Of a stretch of DNA of 64,000 nucleotides, positions 25,574-33,327 are shown piece after piece. Position 1 is the stretch's first letter; each line of letters begins with the position of its first letter. This stretch comes from Armatimonas rosea (GTDB taxonomy: Bacteria; Armatimonadota; Armatimonadia; Armatimonadales; Armatimonadaceae), in NCBI RefSeq assembly GCF_014202505.1, contig NZ_JACHGW010000002.1, positions 744,001 to 808,000 of the forward strand, given 5' to 3'. The notes under the pieces are model-generated. The model saw nothing but the letters and a program-made list of their open reading frames with translations, had not been told where the DNA came from and did no database searches. The translations under genes and the position numbers were made by a program.

Positions 25574-26310
25574 TGAGCTACCAAAATAAACCCAACCACA
25601 TCGAGCCTTTTACAGAAGATGCCGAAGAGCGATATGCACAAGTACGTACACACCAGGTGCAGCTTTTTGTTTCAGGAAATCCACGTCAGCAACAATCCGC
25701 GACCGAATGGCTTGTGGACTACCTCAGTGAGCTTAATCTGGAGAAGTACCGACGAAACAAGTTCTTTGCAAAGTTTCGCATGGCTTTATCTACCCGGGAA
25801 GAGAAGGCGCTCAATCTTGCCATAGAGCTCTTTCCTGATCTCCAGAGCCAGCCACGAGAAGCCACTGTTGTAGCACTGGGAAATGCAGCAGCACAGCACC
25901 CTTGTCTCTGGGAACTTTTATGTATTGGGGTGCAGCGCTATACCTTCTCGGCTGATTGTTTCTATCTCGCCACGGATGCGATTCGCCATACGATCTTGCA
26001 CTGGGATACGCCGACAACCGTGGTGCATCTAAAACAGGCGCTCAAACCCATTGATACTGCCGTTGACGATCTCACAGGACAGGCTGTTTTGACGCTGATC
26101 TCGGGACTTTCTCCTCACCCTGCACTCCGACAACTCCTCCCAGAGCTAAAGGCACTCGAGCGGCACAGCGCTCTAAAAGAGGCCGCTAGTACGCTACGGA
26201 CACAGGTCGCCTCGCTTCCTCGGGGAGACTTTCCCATTCCTACCCAGGCGCAGGAAAATAACGAGAAGGATCTTCCGCTTCCTGCATCCAACAAAGACAA
26301 AGATGCCTGA
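25573..26310 (+). CDS. Helical-repeat protein, array member 12
   Basis: 245 residues from ATG 25573, which shares one base with the previous TGA. It has a longer, divergent N-terminal region (YAQVRTHQVQLFVSGNPRQQ, ATEWLVDYLSELNLEKYRRN), a HEAT-like stretch REATVVALGNAAAQHPCLWE, and the C-terminal block SPHPALRQLLPELKAL. The tail GDFPIPTQAQENNEKDLPLP has motifs 14 apart, with Phe in place of the first Leu. Function unknown. Confidence 0.68.
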   Translation: MSYQNKPNHIEPFTEDAEERYAQVRTHQVQLFVSGNPRQQQSATEWLVDYLSELNLEKYRRNKFFAKFRMALSTREEKALNLAIELFPDLQSQPREATVVALGNAAAQHPCLWELLCIGVQRYTFSADCFYLATDAIRHTILHWDTPTTVVHLKQALKPIDTAVDDLTGQAVLTLISGLSPHPALRQLLPELKALERHSALKEAASTLRTQVASLPRGDFPIPTQAQENNEKDLPLPASNKDKDA

Positions 26311-26965
26311 GGACACACCGACATTGCTACAGTGGGTTGCCTTGGGGGATGAAGCGCAGCGCAAGTACGCCGAAGAAACACTCTATGCACAGGGCAGCGC
26401 TGTTTTCCCTCAGGTGTACGAGGCCGTTGAGAAAGCCCTTGATACCTACCGACGTATGCTTTTTGCCGGTGAACAGGCACATTGGCGGATAGAACGTCTT
26501 GCCCTCTTTCTCGCCGCTTTTGGCGAACCGAGTACCATTGAATTATTAGTACAAGTGCGTCTCTCAACTAGCCGCAACATGCCTCTCGCTCGACTTCTCT
26601 GGCGCTTAGAAGTGCGCGATGACCTCGCAACCATTCAGGCGCTCTTGACCGGAGGGTTTCTGCTTCGCAAGAACTTCTCCTTTGGACCAGAGACCCTCAA
26701 GATTGCGGGGCTTTTAGTCAATCTCGCCGAGACCGTCCCCTGTCCCGAGCTACACCAAACCCGTGTGCTGCTTCGTCCAGGGCTTGGTGTTCCCAAAGAG
26801 TTCGCCCAACTTCGTAAGCGCCTCGATGCAGCACTTGGCACGGAGGCTACGCTACCACTCCCTGCAGATATGGCTATCTCCATTGAGAATCTTCCTATTG
26901 CTACAAATGTAGAATGGGCCGGCAAGAACCTCTCGCCACCCATCAACGAGCAAAACGATGGCTAG
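26303..26965 (+). CDS. Helical-repeat protein, array member 13
   Basis: 220 residues. Opens TPTLLQWVALGDEAQRKYAE then ETLYAQGSAVFPQVYEAVEK. Then LALFLAAFGEPSTIELLVQV and LAETVPCPELHQTRVLLRPG, LGVPKEFAQLRKRLDAALGT. The tail ATLPLPADMAISIENLPIA has motifs 13 apart, followed by an extra 20 residues. It is the closest relative of the gene at 27157, and both end in N-D-G with the next gene's ATG inside the last codons. It is the left copy of a duplicated two-gene unit. Confidence 0.72.
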   Translation: MPEDTPTLLQWVALGDEAQRKYAEETLYAQGSAVFPQVYEAVEKALDTYRRMLFAGEQAHWRIERLALFLAAFGEPSTIELLVQVRLSTSRNMPLARLLWRLEVRDDLATIQALLTGGFLLRKNFSFGPETLKIAGLLVNLAETVPCPELHQTRVLLRPGLGVPKEFAQLRKRLDAALGTEATLPLPADMAISIENLPIATNVEWAGKNLSPPINEQNDG

Positions 26966-27167
26966 TGCCAAGCTCACGCAGCCTATCTACAAGCTTAACC
27001 ACGATGAGTACAGAGAGCGCTGCCTGGCCAAGAACGAGTTAGTTGCTCTGGGCAAAGAAGCTGTAGGTCTATCTATTTTTGTACAGTCTCAGAATAACTC
27101 TAAAAAGACACTTCTTATTCTTACATCCTCATATCAAACTTTATCACCTCAAAAAAATGACTCCTGA
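26958..27167 (+). pseudogene. Truncated 5' copy of the HEAT-repeat gene at 27797
   Basis: The first 36 codons (MASAKLTQPIYKLNHDEYRE, continuing to LGKEAV) repeat the start of the gene at 27797 almost base for base (26958-27065 against 27797-27904), including the preceding AAAACG and the same 8-base overlap with the gene before. After codon 36 the sequence turns AT-rich and unrelated, and the frame stops at 27165-27167, inside the next gene. The rest of the HEAT protein is missing. It is most likely a remnant of tandem duplication that still couples translation across the junction. Confidence 0.78.
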
Positions 27168-27804
27168 ACAGTACCGATTGCAATGTCTTTTATATGTAAA
27201 TGGCGTCGCTTCACAGAGAGAATCTGCTAGGGAGATGCTTCTCGCATGTGGCCCTGCGGCAATTCCTTGGATAATAACCATCGCAGAAGAAAAATTAAAA
27301 GAGTTTTATAAGCCAGGAATTGGGTATCCACCATTTCAGCCGCTAATACGTTATGCTCAGCTGCTTTCAGAATATGGTGAGCCTTGCTGCTTAGACTTGC
27401 TTGTACGAATCGCTCAGCAGAGTCCCGATCAAGGATACGAAGAGTTCCGTAAACCTCTAAAAAAGTTGCTTACTTTTTTAGAGGCACGTGATGATATAGA
27501 AACAATTACTGCTTTAGTAGCTGCGCTGCGGCGACTCCGTCGTGCTATTTTGTATCAAAGAGAGGCTGTCTTGGTTGCAGAGATTTTAGTAGCCAGTGCA
27601 GAGCGTGCACCATGGGTAGAGCTACACCAAGTGCGTGCACTCTTACAGCCAAGTATCGGTACACCAAAAGAGTTTCGCATTCTCTCTGAGCGTCTTACCC
27701 GTGCTCTTGGTGAAGAGAACTTCTTGCCTCTTTCGGCGGCCTCCGCACCCACTTCACAGAGCCTTCCTATTCCGGTGCGGGCACGTGAGGAAAACGATGG
27801 CTAG
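27157..27804 (+). CDS. Helical-repeat protein, array member 14
   Basis: 215 residues from ATG 27157. SAREMLLACGPAAIPWIITI is a HEAT-like first unit, then LLSEYGEPCCLDLLVRIAQQ, ARDDIETITALVAALRRLRR and ERAPWVELHQVRALLQPSIG. The helix GTPKEFRILSERLTRALGEE leads to NFLPLSAASAPTSQSLPIPV (motifs 13 apart). It is paralogous to member 13. The first 300 bases are clearly richer in A and T than the surroundings, so this copy has drifted or arrived separately. Function unknown. Confidence 0.72.
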   Translation: MTPEQYRLQCLLYVNGVASQRESAREMLLACGPAAIPWIITIAEEKLKEFYKPGIGYPPFQPLIRYAQLLSEYGEPCCLDLLVRIAQQSPDQGYEEFRKPLKKLLTFLEARDDIETITALVAALRRLRRAILYQREAVLVAEILVASAERAPWVELHQVRALLQPSIGTPKEFRILSERLTRALGEENFLPLSAASAPTSQSLPIPVRAREENDG

Positions 27805-28867
27805 TGCCAAGCTCACGCAGCTTATCTACAAGCTTAACCACGACGAGTACAGAGAGCGCTGCCTAGCCGAGAACGAGTTAGTTACCCTGGGAAAAGAAGC
27901 TGTTGAGGCGCTGATCATGGTAGTTGTGCACCAACTAATGTTGCCAGCCCTGCGTGCTGCATCCGCCCTCAGCCGTATTAGTGATGAGCGTGGTGTCTTG
28001 CCCGTTGCCCGTCTTGCCTTGCGTGAGAGTGCCCCAATCCCTCAAATTCTTGATATCTTAGCTGAGTGGCAGTGGCAGGAATTGCCAAAAGAGTGGGCCG
28101 CAAAAGAGCTCGTTCGGATCGCAAAGCGCTACAAGCAGTCACAGATGCCCTCTATAATCTGGGAGGACTTTCTCCCACGAGTGCGCACTCTCTCGCCGGG
28201 CTGGACTCCTCCCGTGATCGTTGTTCCGGCTCCTGTCGTGGTTCCCACATTCGAGGATATGCCCGACGCGATACAAGCGCTTCGCTCCATTCACTATGGG
28301 ACACGTCAAGCGGCAACAGCAACGCTCATCGCAATCGGAGAGGAAGCCGTCCCTGCGCTCATGGACCTGCTCGATAATGGTAGCACCACACTGTGCTATC
28401 GTGCGGCGGAGATACTAGGCGAGATTGGAGACACGCGTGCCATCGCGCCTCTGATCGCCATTCGCAAGACGCGTGGGCAGGATATCGAGCAGGCATGCAA
28501 CCGTGCCTTGATCAAGCTCGCAAAGCAGCTCCCCGCAACCGCGACCACTGAAGACATCCCCCTCCTCATCGCGCTCATCCAGCGCCTGCGTTATGACCTC
28601 TCCACCCATGATGTTGCCCTCTCCGCGGCAATGGCACTAGAGCACCTCGCCCGAACGCGCCCAACACCGAGCCTTCGGGGCGCACTCAAGTGGCTCAAAC
28701 CGGTTGTTGTTCCTTTACCACCTGGCTTCAAGAGTGCCCGTCTTGCTATCGAAGAGGCCACCGAGCAGTGGCAAGACCTCCCCCTTGTCACCAGCTCACC
28801 CGTTGCTCTCGTCACAGACCTTCCGCTCCCCGCGGATGCCTCGCCATGCCTTGAGGAAAGCCAGTGA
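27797..28867 (+). CDS. HEAT-repeat protein, array member 15
   Basis: 356 residues, the second large HEAT protein of the array and clearly a paralogue of member 1. Shared segments are LRAASALSRISDERGVLPVA, EEAVPALMDLLDNGSTTLCY followed by RAAEILGEIGDTRAIAPLI, TPSLRGALKWLKPVVVPL and IEEATEQWQDLPL. The tail DLPLVTSSPVALVTDLPLPA has motifs 14 apart. A Pro/Val linker (VIVVPAPVVVPTFE) divides two HEAT blocks, where member 1 has a shorter join. Its ATG is 8 bases inside member 14. Probably a protein-binding scaffold. Confidence 0.82.
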   Translation: MASAKLTQLIYKLNHDEYRERCLAENELVTLGKEAVEALIMVVVHQLMLPALRAASALSRISDERGVLPVARLALRESAPIPQILDILAEWQWQELPKEWAAKELVRIAKRYKQSQMPSIIWEDFLPRVRTLSPGWTPPVIVVPAPVVVPTFEDMPDAIQALRSIHYGTRQAATATLIAIGEEAVPALMDLLDNGSTTLCYRAAEILGEIGDTRAIAPLIAIRKTRGQDIEQACNRALIKLAKQLPATATTEDIPLLIALIQRLRYDLSTHDVALSAAMALEHLARTRPTPSLRGALKWLKPVVVPLPPGFKSARLAIEEATEQWQDLPLVTSSPVALVTDLPLPADASPCLEESQ

Positions 28868-29499
28868 CCTACAGTGAGATCGTTCGTTGGGTAGCCCAGC
28901 TCCAAGAGCCCGACTATAAAAAACAGCTGATTGCTCTGGGAAGACTTGTCGAGGCAGGGGATGCCGCGGTTCCTCTGCTGCGGGAAGCTCTTCCTAAGGC
29001 CGAACCTGAGACAATGCTTCTGCTTTCTGCACTGGTTGCGATTGGCACAAGAGAGCCTTTGGTGATGGAGACAATTGTTCAGTACTGGCGCTGGAATCTC
29101 AATAATCGAAGTCTAAATCAGGCAGTACTACACTTGGTGCGAAGCATCGGCGAGCAGGCAACACCGGGCGATATCGCTCTACTGCTGCCTTTTTTAGGCT
29201 GTTGGCGTTACTGGGAAGGGGAGGGGCACTCAAAAGTAGGTAGCGAGGCCTCGTATCTTGCCGCAACGGCGCTGGGAAACCTTGCCCAGCACCAGCCCAC
29301 ACCGCAGCTCCGCGAGGCACTTCCTCTGCTGAAGGTTAAGAAGAACTTCTTAAGTGGCGCCTTTCCTCCCAAAGAGTTCGCACTCGTTGCTCGGCTGATT
29401 GAGGAGGCGACAGCACCGTGGAAGAACCTACCATGCATTGTTGAAGTACCAAATACCACCGACGATCTCCCTGTTCCTGCTGAGGATCAAATTCCATGA
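28864..29499 (+). CDS. HEAT-like protein, array member 16
   Basis: 211 residues from GTG (GTGA overlap with member 15). Opens VRWVAQLQEPDYKKQLIALG then RLVEAGDAAVPLLREALPKA, closely like members 3 and 4. Then a middle region and HQPTPQLREALPLLKVKKNF. The tail PWKNLPCIVEVPNTTDDLPV (motifs 13 apart) ends LPVPAEDQIP. The order member 15 then 16 repeats the order HEAT protein then short HEAT-like protein seen at 14290-17869. Function unknown. Confidence 0.76.
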   Translation: MTYSEIVRWVAQLQEPDYKKQLIALGRLVEAGDAAVPLLREALPKAEPETMLLLSALVAIGTREPLVMETIVQYWRWNLNNRSLNQAVLHLVRSIGEQATPGDIALLLPFLGCWRYWEGEGHSKVGSEASYLAATALGNLAQHQPTPQLREALPLLKVKKNFLSGAFPPKEFALVARLIEEATAPWKNLPCIVEVPNTTDDLPVPAEDQIP

Positions 29500-29558
29500 G
29501 CAGCTCTACGGAAGACCTTTGGACGCTCATCCGCATCGTCGAGGCGATGGATGATTGA
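29496..29558 (+). CDS. 20-codon open frame, possible remnant or coupling peptide
   Basis: ATG 29496 overlaps the preceding TGA (ATGA) and reads MSSSTEDLWTLIRIVEAMDD before TGA 29556-29558. The next gene's ATG is 8 bases inside it, the same overlap as at 26303, 26958 and 27797. It is either a tiny translated peptide that passes ribosomes on, or the frameshifted N-terminus of the following gene. A one-base change near 29550 would fuse the two. Confidence 0.35.
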   Translation: MSSSTEDLWTLIRIVEAMDD

Positions 29559-30303
29559 CCTAAGCCGCTACCCGAAGACCACTCGTGTGCTAGAGACACA
29601 GGGGATCATCAAGGTGGGCACGAAGCTCTTTTTATGGGACGAGCAGCTCTCACAGGCATGGCGCGTGCCCTGTGAGCAGCACTTGCGGGGAGCCAGAAAG
29701 GAGCACAAGCAGCGGCAAGAGTTCGTGCGGCACCTAGCAGAGAAGCTGCCCGATCCCGAAACCCTCTTGTTCCTTGGCTGGGTCCTGCTCACCGACTCCT
29801 GGCGCCATGTGCGCGCTGAGGCGGTGCATGTGCTGGCGCGGCACCCCACCGAGCAGGGGCAGGCATTCTTAGCGCTCGCGCTGGCGGACCGCTCGCAGCT
29901 CGTGGTGCGGGCTGCACGGGCGGCACTGAAGACACAGGGGGGACTGACGGCGTTTTTGGTGCTGGTGGCACTCTGGGAGGAGCGCGGCGCGGAGCTAGAG
30001 GTGGTGCAGGAAGCGCTCGTGGGCCTGGCGCGGCGCGTCCCACAGCCGGGGATGCGCACGGTGCTCCCGCGCTTGGAGCAAGAGTCGCGGCGGTTTTTCA
30101 TCCTTCCCCGCAAACGTCGCCAGCTCCGCGAGCTCATCGAGACACTCGACCAGGCAACGGCGCACTTGAAGGACCTGCCGCTCACCGCGATGGCGAGCGC
30201 GGAGGCTGAGAATCTGCCGTTGCCGGCGGAACTCCCAAAGCCTTCGCCTGTGGAACCGCCAGAGAGCTGGGTACGCAGAGTTCAGCGCTGGTTCAGGTCG
30301 TAG
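29551..30303 (+). CDS. HEAT-like protein, array member 17, last of the array
   Basis: 250 residues. A short N-terminal region (TRVLETQGIIKVGTKLFLWD) unlike the others, then HEAT-type units LGWVLLTDSWRHVRAEAVHV with LARHPTEQGQAFLALALADR, and VPQPGMRTVLPRLEQESR as the counterpart of the P-x-P-x-L-R block. The tail AHLKDLPLTAMASAEAENLP (motifs 13 apart) continues with a unique 25-residue basic, Trp-containing end (WVRRVQRWFRS). Its last 22 bases overlap the convergent DHFR-like gene. The start may be false if a frameshift separates it from the 20-codon frame upstream. Confidence 0.72.
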   Translation: MIDLSRYPKTTRVLETQGIIKVGTKLFLWDEQLSQAWRVPCEQHLRGARKEHKQRQEFVRHLAEKLPDPETLLFLGWVLLTDSWRHVRAEAVHVLARHPTEQGQAFLALALADRSQLVVRAARAALKTQGGLTAFLVLVALWEERGAELEVVQEALVGLARRVPQPGMRTVLPRLEQESRRFFILPRKRRQLRELIETLDQATAHLKDLPLTAMASAEAENLPLPAELPKPSPVEPPESWVRRVQRWFRS

Positions 30304-30785
30304 ACAAGGCGCACGACACCGTTGGGGTAGATGGTGTGCTCGCTTAAAGTGGCCTTGTGAGGCCGCGTGCCGCCGGTGAAGAGGGGAATACCCGTACCCA
30401 GGAGTGTCGGCATGACAAAGAGCTCTAGGATATCGAACTGGCCCGCCGCCAGATAGCTATGGACCACTTGCCGTCCCCCCACCAGCCAGACCTTGCCGGT
30501 GAGGTCGGTGGGGACAGCGGTGCGGAAGACGACGCCCTCTGGGTGCTCCCCGACCGCGGGGCTGTGGCTCAGGACGATACAGGGCTTACCCGGATGCGGC
30601 CATGCCCCAAAGCCACGCACCTGCTCGTAGGTCACGCGGCCCATGACGAGGGCATCCACAGAGCGCTCGAACTCCGCAAAGCCATAGTCGGCATCCTGGA
30701 AGGCATCCAGCCAGCCCACGCTGCCGTCTTCCGTGGCGATAAAGCCATCCAGGCTTTGGGCGATATAGAGGTGCGTGGTTGCCAT
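30282..30785 (-). CDS. Dihydrofolate reductase/RibD C-terminal-like reductase
   Basis: 167 residues. YIAQSLDGFIATEDGSVGWL, DALVMGRVTYEQV, IVLSHSPAVG and VWLVGGRQVVHSYLAAG are the usual signatures of the RibD-C/YyaP-like dihydrofolate reductase superfamily, with the NADPH-binding GG-x-x-V segment intact. The substrate is unknown; it need not be dihydrofolate. Its ATG (30783-30785) overlaps the TGA of the permease gene upstream, so it belongs to the sugar transporter operon by position, although no functional link is clear. Confidence 0.85.
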   Translation of the reverse strand: MATTHLYIAQSLDGFIATEDGSVGWLDAFQDADYGFAEFERSVDALVMGRVTYEQVRGFGAWPHPGKPCIVLSHSPAVGEHPEGVVFRTAVPTDLTGKVWLVGGRQVVHSYLAAGQFDILELFVMPTLLGTGIPLFTGGTRPHKATLSEHTIYPNGVVRLVYDLNQR

Positions 30786-31714
30786 CACACGCGACGGCGG
30801 TTCTTGAGCTTATCGAGCAGGACGGCCGTCAGCAGGATCGCGCCGCTGGCCACGAGCTGCCAGAAGGTCGGGATATTGAGCAAGTTCATGGCGTTCTGCA
30901 CCGCGCCCATGATCAGCACCCCGACAATCATCCCGCTGATCGTGCCGACGCCGCCCGTGAGCGAGACGCCGCCCAGCACGCAGCCGGAGATCACTTGCAG
31001 CTCTAGCCCCTCGCTGGTGTTGGGCTGCCCCGACGAGACCCGCGAGGCGAGGAGGACACCGGCGAGTGCGGCGATCGCGCCTTGCACGGCGAAGATCAGG
31101 ATCTTGGTGCGCGCCACATTGACCCCCGAGAGCCGTGCCGCCTCGGCGTTGCCCCCGATGGCGAGTGTGTTGCGGCCGTAGATGGTCTTGTTGAGCAGTA
31201 GCCCAAAGACCACAAAGCACAGCACCATCACCCAGACCGGCGACTGGAACTCCAAGAGCTTGAGCTGTCCGAGCTTGCCAAAGGCCTCGTTGCTGATGCC
31301 AATCGACGACCCATCGGCGAGGAGGCGGGCGATCCCGCGGACGATCTGCATGGTGGCGAGGGTGGTGATGAGGGCGTTGATACCCAGCCGCGCGATCACA
31401 AAGCCATTGACCGCCCCGATCCCAAAGCCCAGAGCGATGGGAATCGCAATCGCGAGGGGGATGCTATTGGTCTTGTTGATCACGGTCGCCGCGACCACGC
31501 CCGCCAGCGCCACAACCGAGCCGACCGAGAGGTCAAAGTCCCCCGCCGCGAGGCAGAAGAGCATCGTGCAGGCGACAATTCCCACAGTCGTGACCGACAT
31601 GGTCAGCCCCTTGGCGTTCTCGACCGTGGCGAAGTTGGGAACCGTGAAGGAGAGCACCAGAAAGAGCAGGGCGCAGACCAGTAGCATCCCATTTTGTTGC
31701 CAGAGTTTTTTCAT
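30785..31714 (-). CDS. araH: Sugar ABC transporter permease, AraH/RbsC type
   Basis: 309 residues with 8-10 hydrophobic helices and the BPD_transp_2 conserved loop LAIGGNAEAARLSGVNVART, plus ALAGVVAATVINK and the end GVLIMGAVQNAMNLLNIPTF. Such permeases form the inner-membrane channel for pentoses and related sugars. Named by context with the AraF-like protein and AraG-like ATPase. RbsC is the main alternative. ATG 31714 overlaps the ATPase stop (ATGA). Confidence 0.8.
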   Translation of the reverse strand: MKKLWQQNGMLLVCALLFLVLSFTVPNFATVENAKGLTMSVTTVGIVACTMLFCLAAGDFDLSVGSVVALAGVVAATVINKTNSIPLAIAIPIALGFGIGAVNGFVIARLGINALITTLATMQIVRGIARLLADGSSIGISNEAFGKLGQLKLLEFQSPVWVMVLCFVVFGLLLNKTIYGRNTLAIGGNAEAARLSGVNVARTKILIFAVQGAIAALAGVLLASRVSSGQPNTSEGLELQVISGCVLGGVSLTGGVGTISGMIVGVLIMGAVQNAMNLLNIPTFWQLVASGAILLTAVLLDKLKNRRRV

Positions 31715-33138
31715 TGATCCACCCCCTTCGCGAAGCTGGAGGGGGAGGCATCCCCAATGGGAAGCGCGGCGGCGAGGCACTTCTCGGGAGTCGCTTCCTC
31801 GCGCGTGAGCTCTGCGGAGAACGTGCCCTGGCGCATGACCAGCACACGGTCCGCCACGCCCAGCACCTCCGGTAGGTCCGACGATATCATTACCACGCCC
31901 ACACCTCGCTCCGATAGGTCGTACAAAATATCATAGATCTCTCGCTTGGCTCCCACATCGATCCCACGGGTAGGCTCGTCGAGCAGGAGCACTTTGACGT
32001 CCTCACTGAGCCAGCGCCCCAGGATCGCCTTTTGCTGGTTTCCCCCCGAGAGAAGCCCGATCTGCTGCTCTAAGTTGGGGGTCTTGACACGCATCGCCTC
32101 GACCTGCTGGGTGGCATTGTCACGCTCTGCGGGCTCGTTGATCCAGAAGCCTAGCTTGGAGAATCGCCGCCTCGCGGAGAGGTTGATGTTCTCGGCCACT
32201 GAGCGCACGGGGACAATGCCCTCTTTCTTGCGGTCCTCGGGGCAGAGGCAGATGCCGCTCTGGATGCTCTTGGCTGGGTTGGCGTAGAGCTCCTTGAGCA
32301 GCTCCGTGCGGCCGGCACCGACCAGCCCAAAGATGCCCAGGATCTCTCCACTACGCACCCGCAAGCCATGGCTCTCCAGCACGACACTTCCGGCGGTGCG
32401 GGGGCGCCAGCCGTAGATATCGGCGATATCGCGCCCCACCATGCTCTTGACCACACCCGCCGCATCGGTCTGGGCGCTGGGGATCGTCTCGATATGCTTG
32501 CCGTCGCGCAGGACCGTCACCGTGTCGCAGATGGCAAAGATCTCGTCCATGCGGTGGCTGACATAGAGAATCGCCTTCCCTTGTGCCTTGAGCTTGGCGA
32601 TAATGGCAAAGAGGGTCTCCACCTCGCGGGCTGAGAGAGAGCTGGTGGGCTCGTCGAAGGCGATCACTTTGGCATCGCGGGAGAGCGCTTTGGCGATCTC
32701 TACCATCTGTCGCTGCGCCAGCGAGAGCTCCCCGACTTTGGCTTGCGGATCGAGGACAATCCCCAGCTCCTCCAGCTTCGCGGCGGTCTGGGATACCAAG
32801 TTGCGCTTATCGACCCAGCCGGTCTTGGCGGGGAGGTGCCCCAGAAAGACATTCTCTGCCACCGTCATCTCCGGCACGAGATGCAGCTCCTGGTAGATCA
32901 CTGCGACACCGGCCTGGATGGCATCGAAGGGCGAGCCAAAGCGCAGGGGCTGGCCCTCGAGCACGAGCTGTCCCGTGTCGGGCTTGTACATCCCCGAGAG
33001 GATCTTCAGGAGCGTGGACTTGCCCGCCCCGTTCTCACCACAGAGCGCGTGGACACTGCCACCGGCTACCGAGAACGAGACCTCCGAGAGCGCTTGGACA
33101 CCCGGAAAGGCTTTCGAGAGGTTTTGAAAGTCGAGCAT
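31711..33138 (-). CDS. araG: Sugar ABC transporter ATPase with two nucleotide domains, AraG/RbsA type
   Basis: 475 residues. First domain: GENGAGKSTLLKILSG, signature LSLAQRQMVEIAKAL, DEPTSSLSAREVE. Second domain: GLVGAGRTELLKELYA (degenerate Walker A, normal in this family), LSGGNQQKAILGRWL, DEPTRGIDVGAKREIYD. The length and paired cassettes are typical of the monosaccharide importer ATPases on the cytoplasmic face. It is separated from the binding-protein gene by element B, which may lower expression of ATPase and permease relative to the binding protein. Confidence 0.88.
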   Translation of the reverse strand: MLDFQNLSKAFPGVQALSEVSFSVAGGSVHALCGENGAGKSTLLKILSGMYKPDTGQLVLEGQPLRFGSPFDAIQAGVAVIYQELHLVPEMTVAENVFLGHLPAKTGWVDKRNLVSQTAAKLEELGIVLDPQAKVGELSLAQRQMVEIAKALSRDAKVIAFDEPTSSLSAREVETLFAIIAKLKAQGKAILYVSHRMDEIFAICDTVTVLRDGKHIETIPSAQTDAAGVVKSMVGRDIADIYGWRPRTAGSVVLESHGLRVRSGEILGIFGLVGAGRTELLKELYANPAKSIQSGICLCPEDRKKEGIVPVRSVAENINLSARRRFSKLGFWINEPAERDNATQQVEAMRVKTPNLEQQIGLLSGGNQQKAILGRWLSEDVKVLLLDEPTRGIDVGAKREIYDILYDLSERGVGVVMISSDLPEVLGVADRVLVMRQGTFSAELTREEATPEKCLAAALPIGDASPSSFAKGVDQ

Positions 33139-33146
33139 AGTTTTAT

Positions 33147-33322
33147 GATCCCGCCCGTTGGAGGGGGGGACATGCCTCCCCCCGCCGCTGAGACGGCGAC
33201 CCCCTCCGGCTTCGCGAAGGGGGTATGGGCGGAGCCCTTTGTGTCCGAGGCACGAGGACAGCGAGACGCCCCCCTCTAACGGGGGCGAGACGCCCCGGTT
33301 TATCGGGGCGATCTCAACGGGG
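33147..33322. repeat. Palindromic intergenic element B
   Basis: Fills the 189-base gap between the araF-like and araG-like genes. The arms 33147-33168 and about 33267-33289 are imperfect inverted repeats. A CGCCCCG...CGGGGCG hairpin lies at about 33289-33310. 33225-33245 is identical to part of element A. 33236-33273 matches 58262-58299 in element C with one mismatch. On the minus strand the string GTTGAGATCGCCCC lies shortly after the araF-like stop, as it does after the LigB-like stop at element A. Confidence 0.88.
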
Positions 33323-33327
33323 CGATT

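Noticed and set aside
14290-30303. The array as a CRISPR or simple tandem DNA repeat
   Set aside because: The repetition is at protein level with diverged DNA; there are no short identical direct repeats with spacers.
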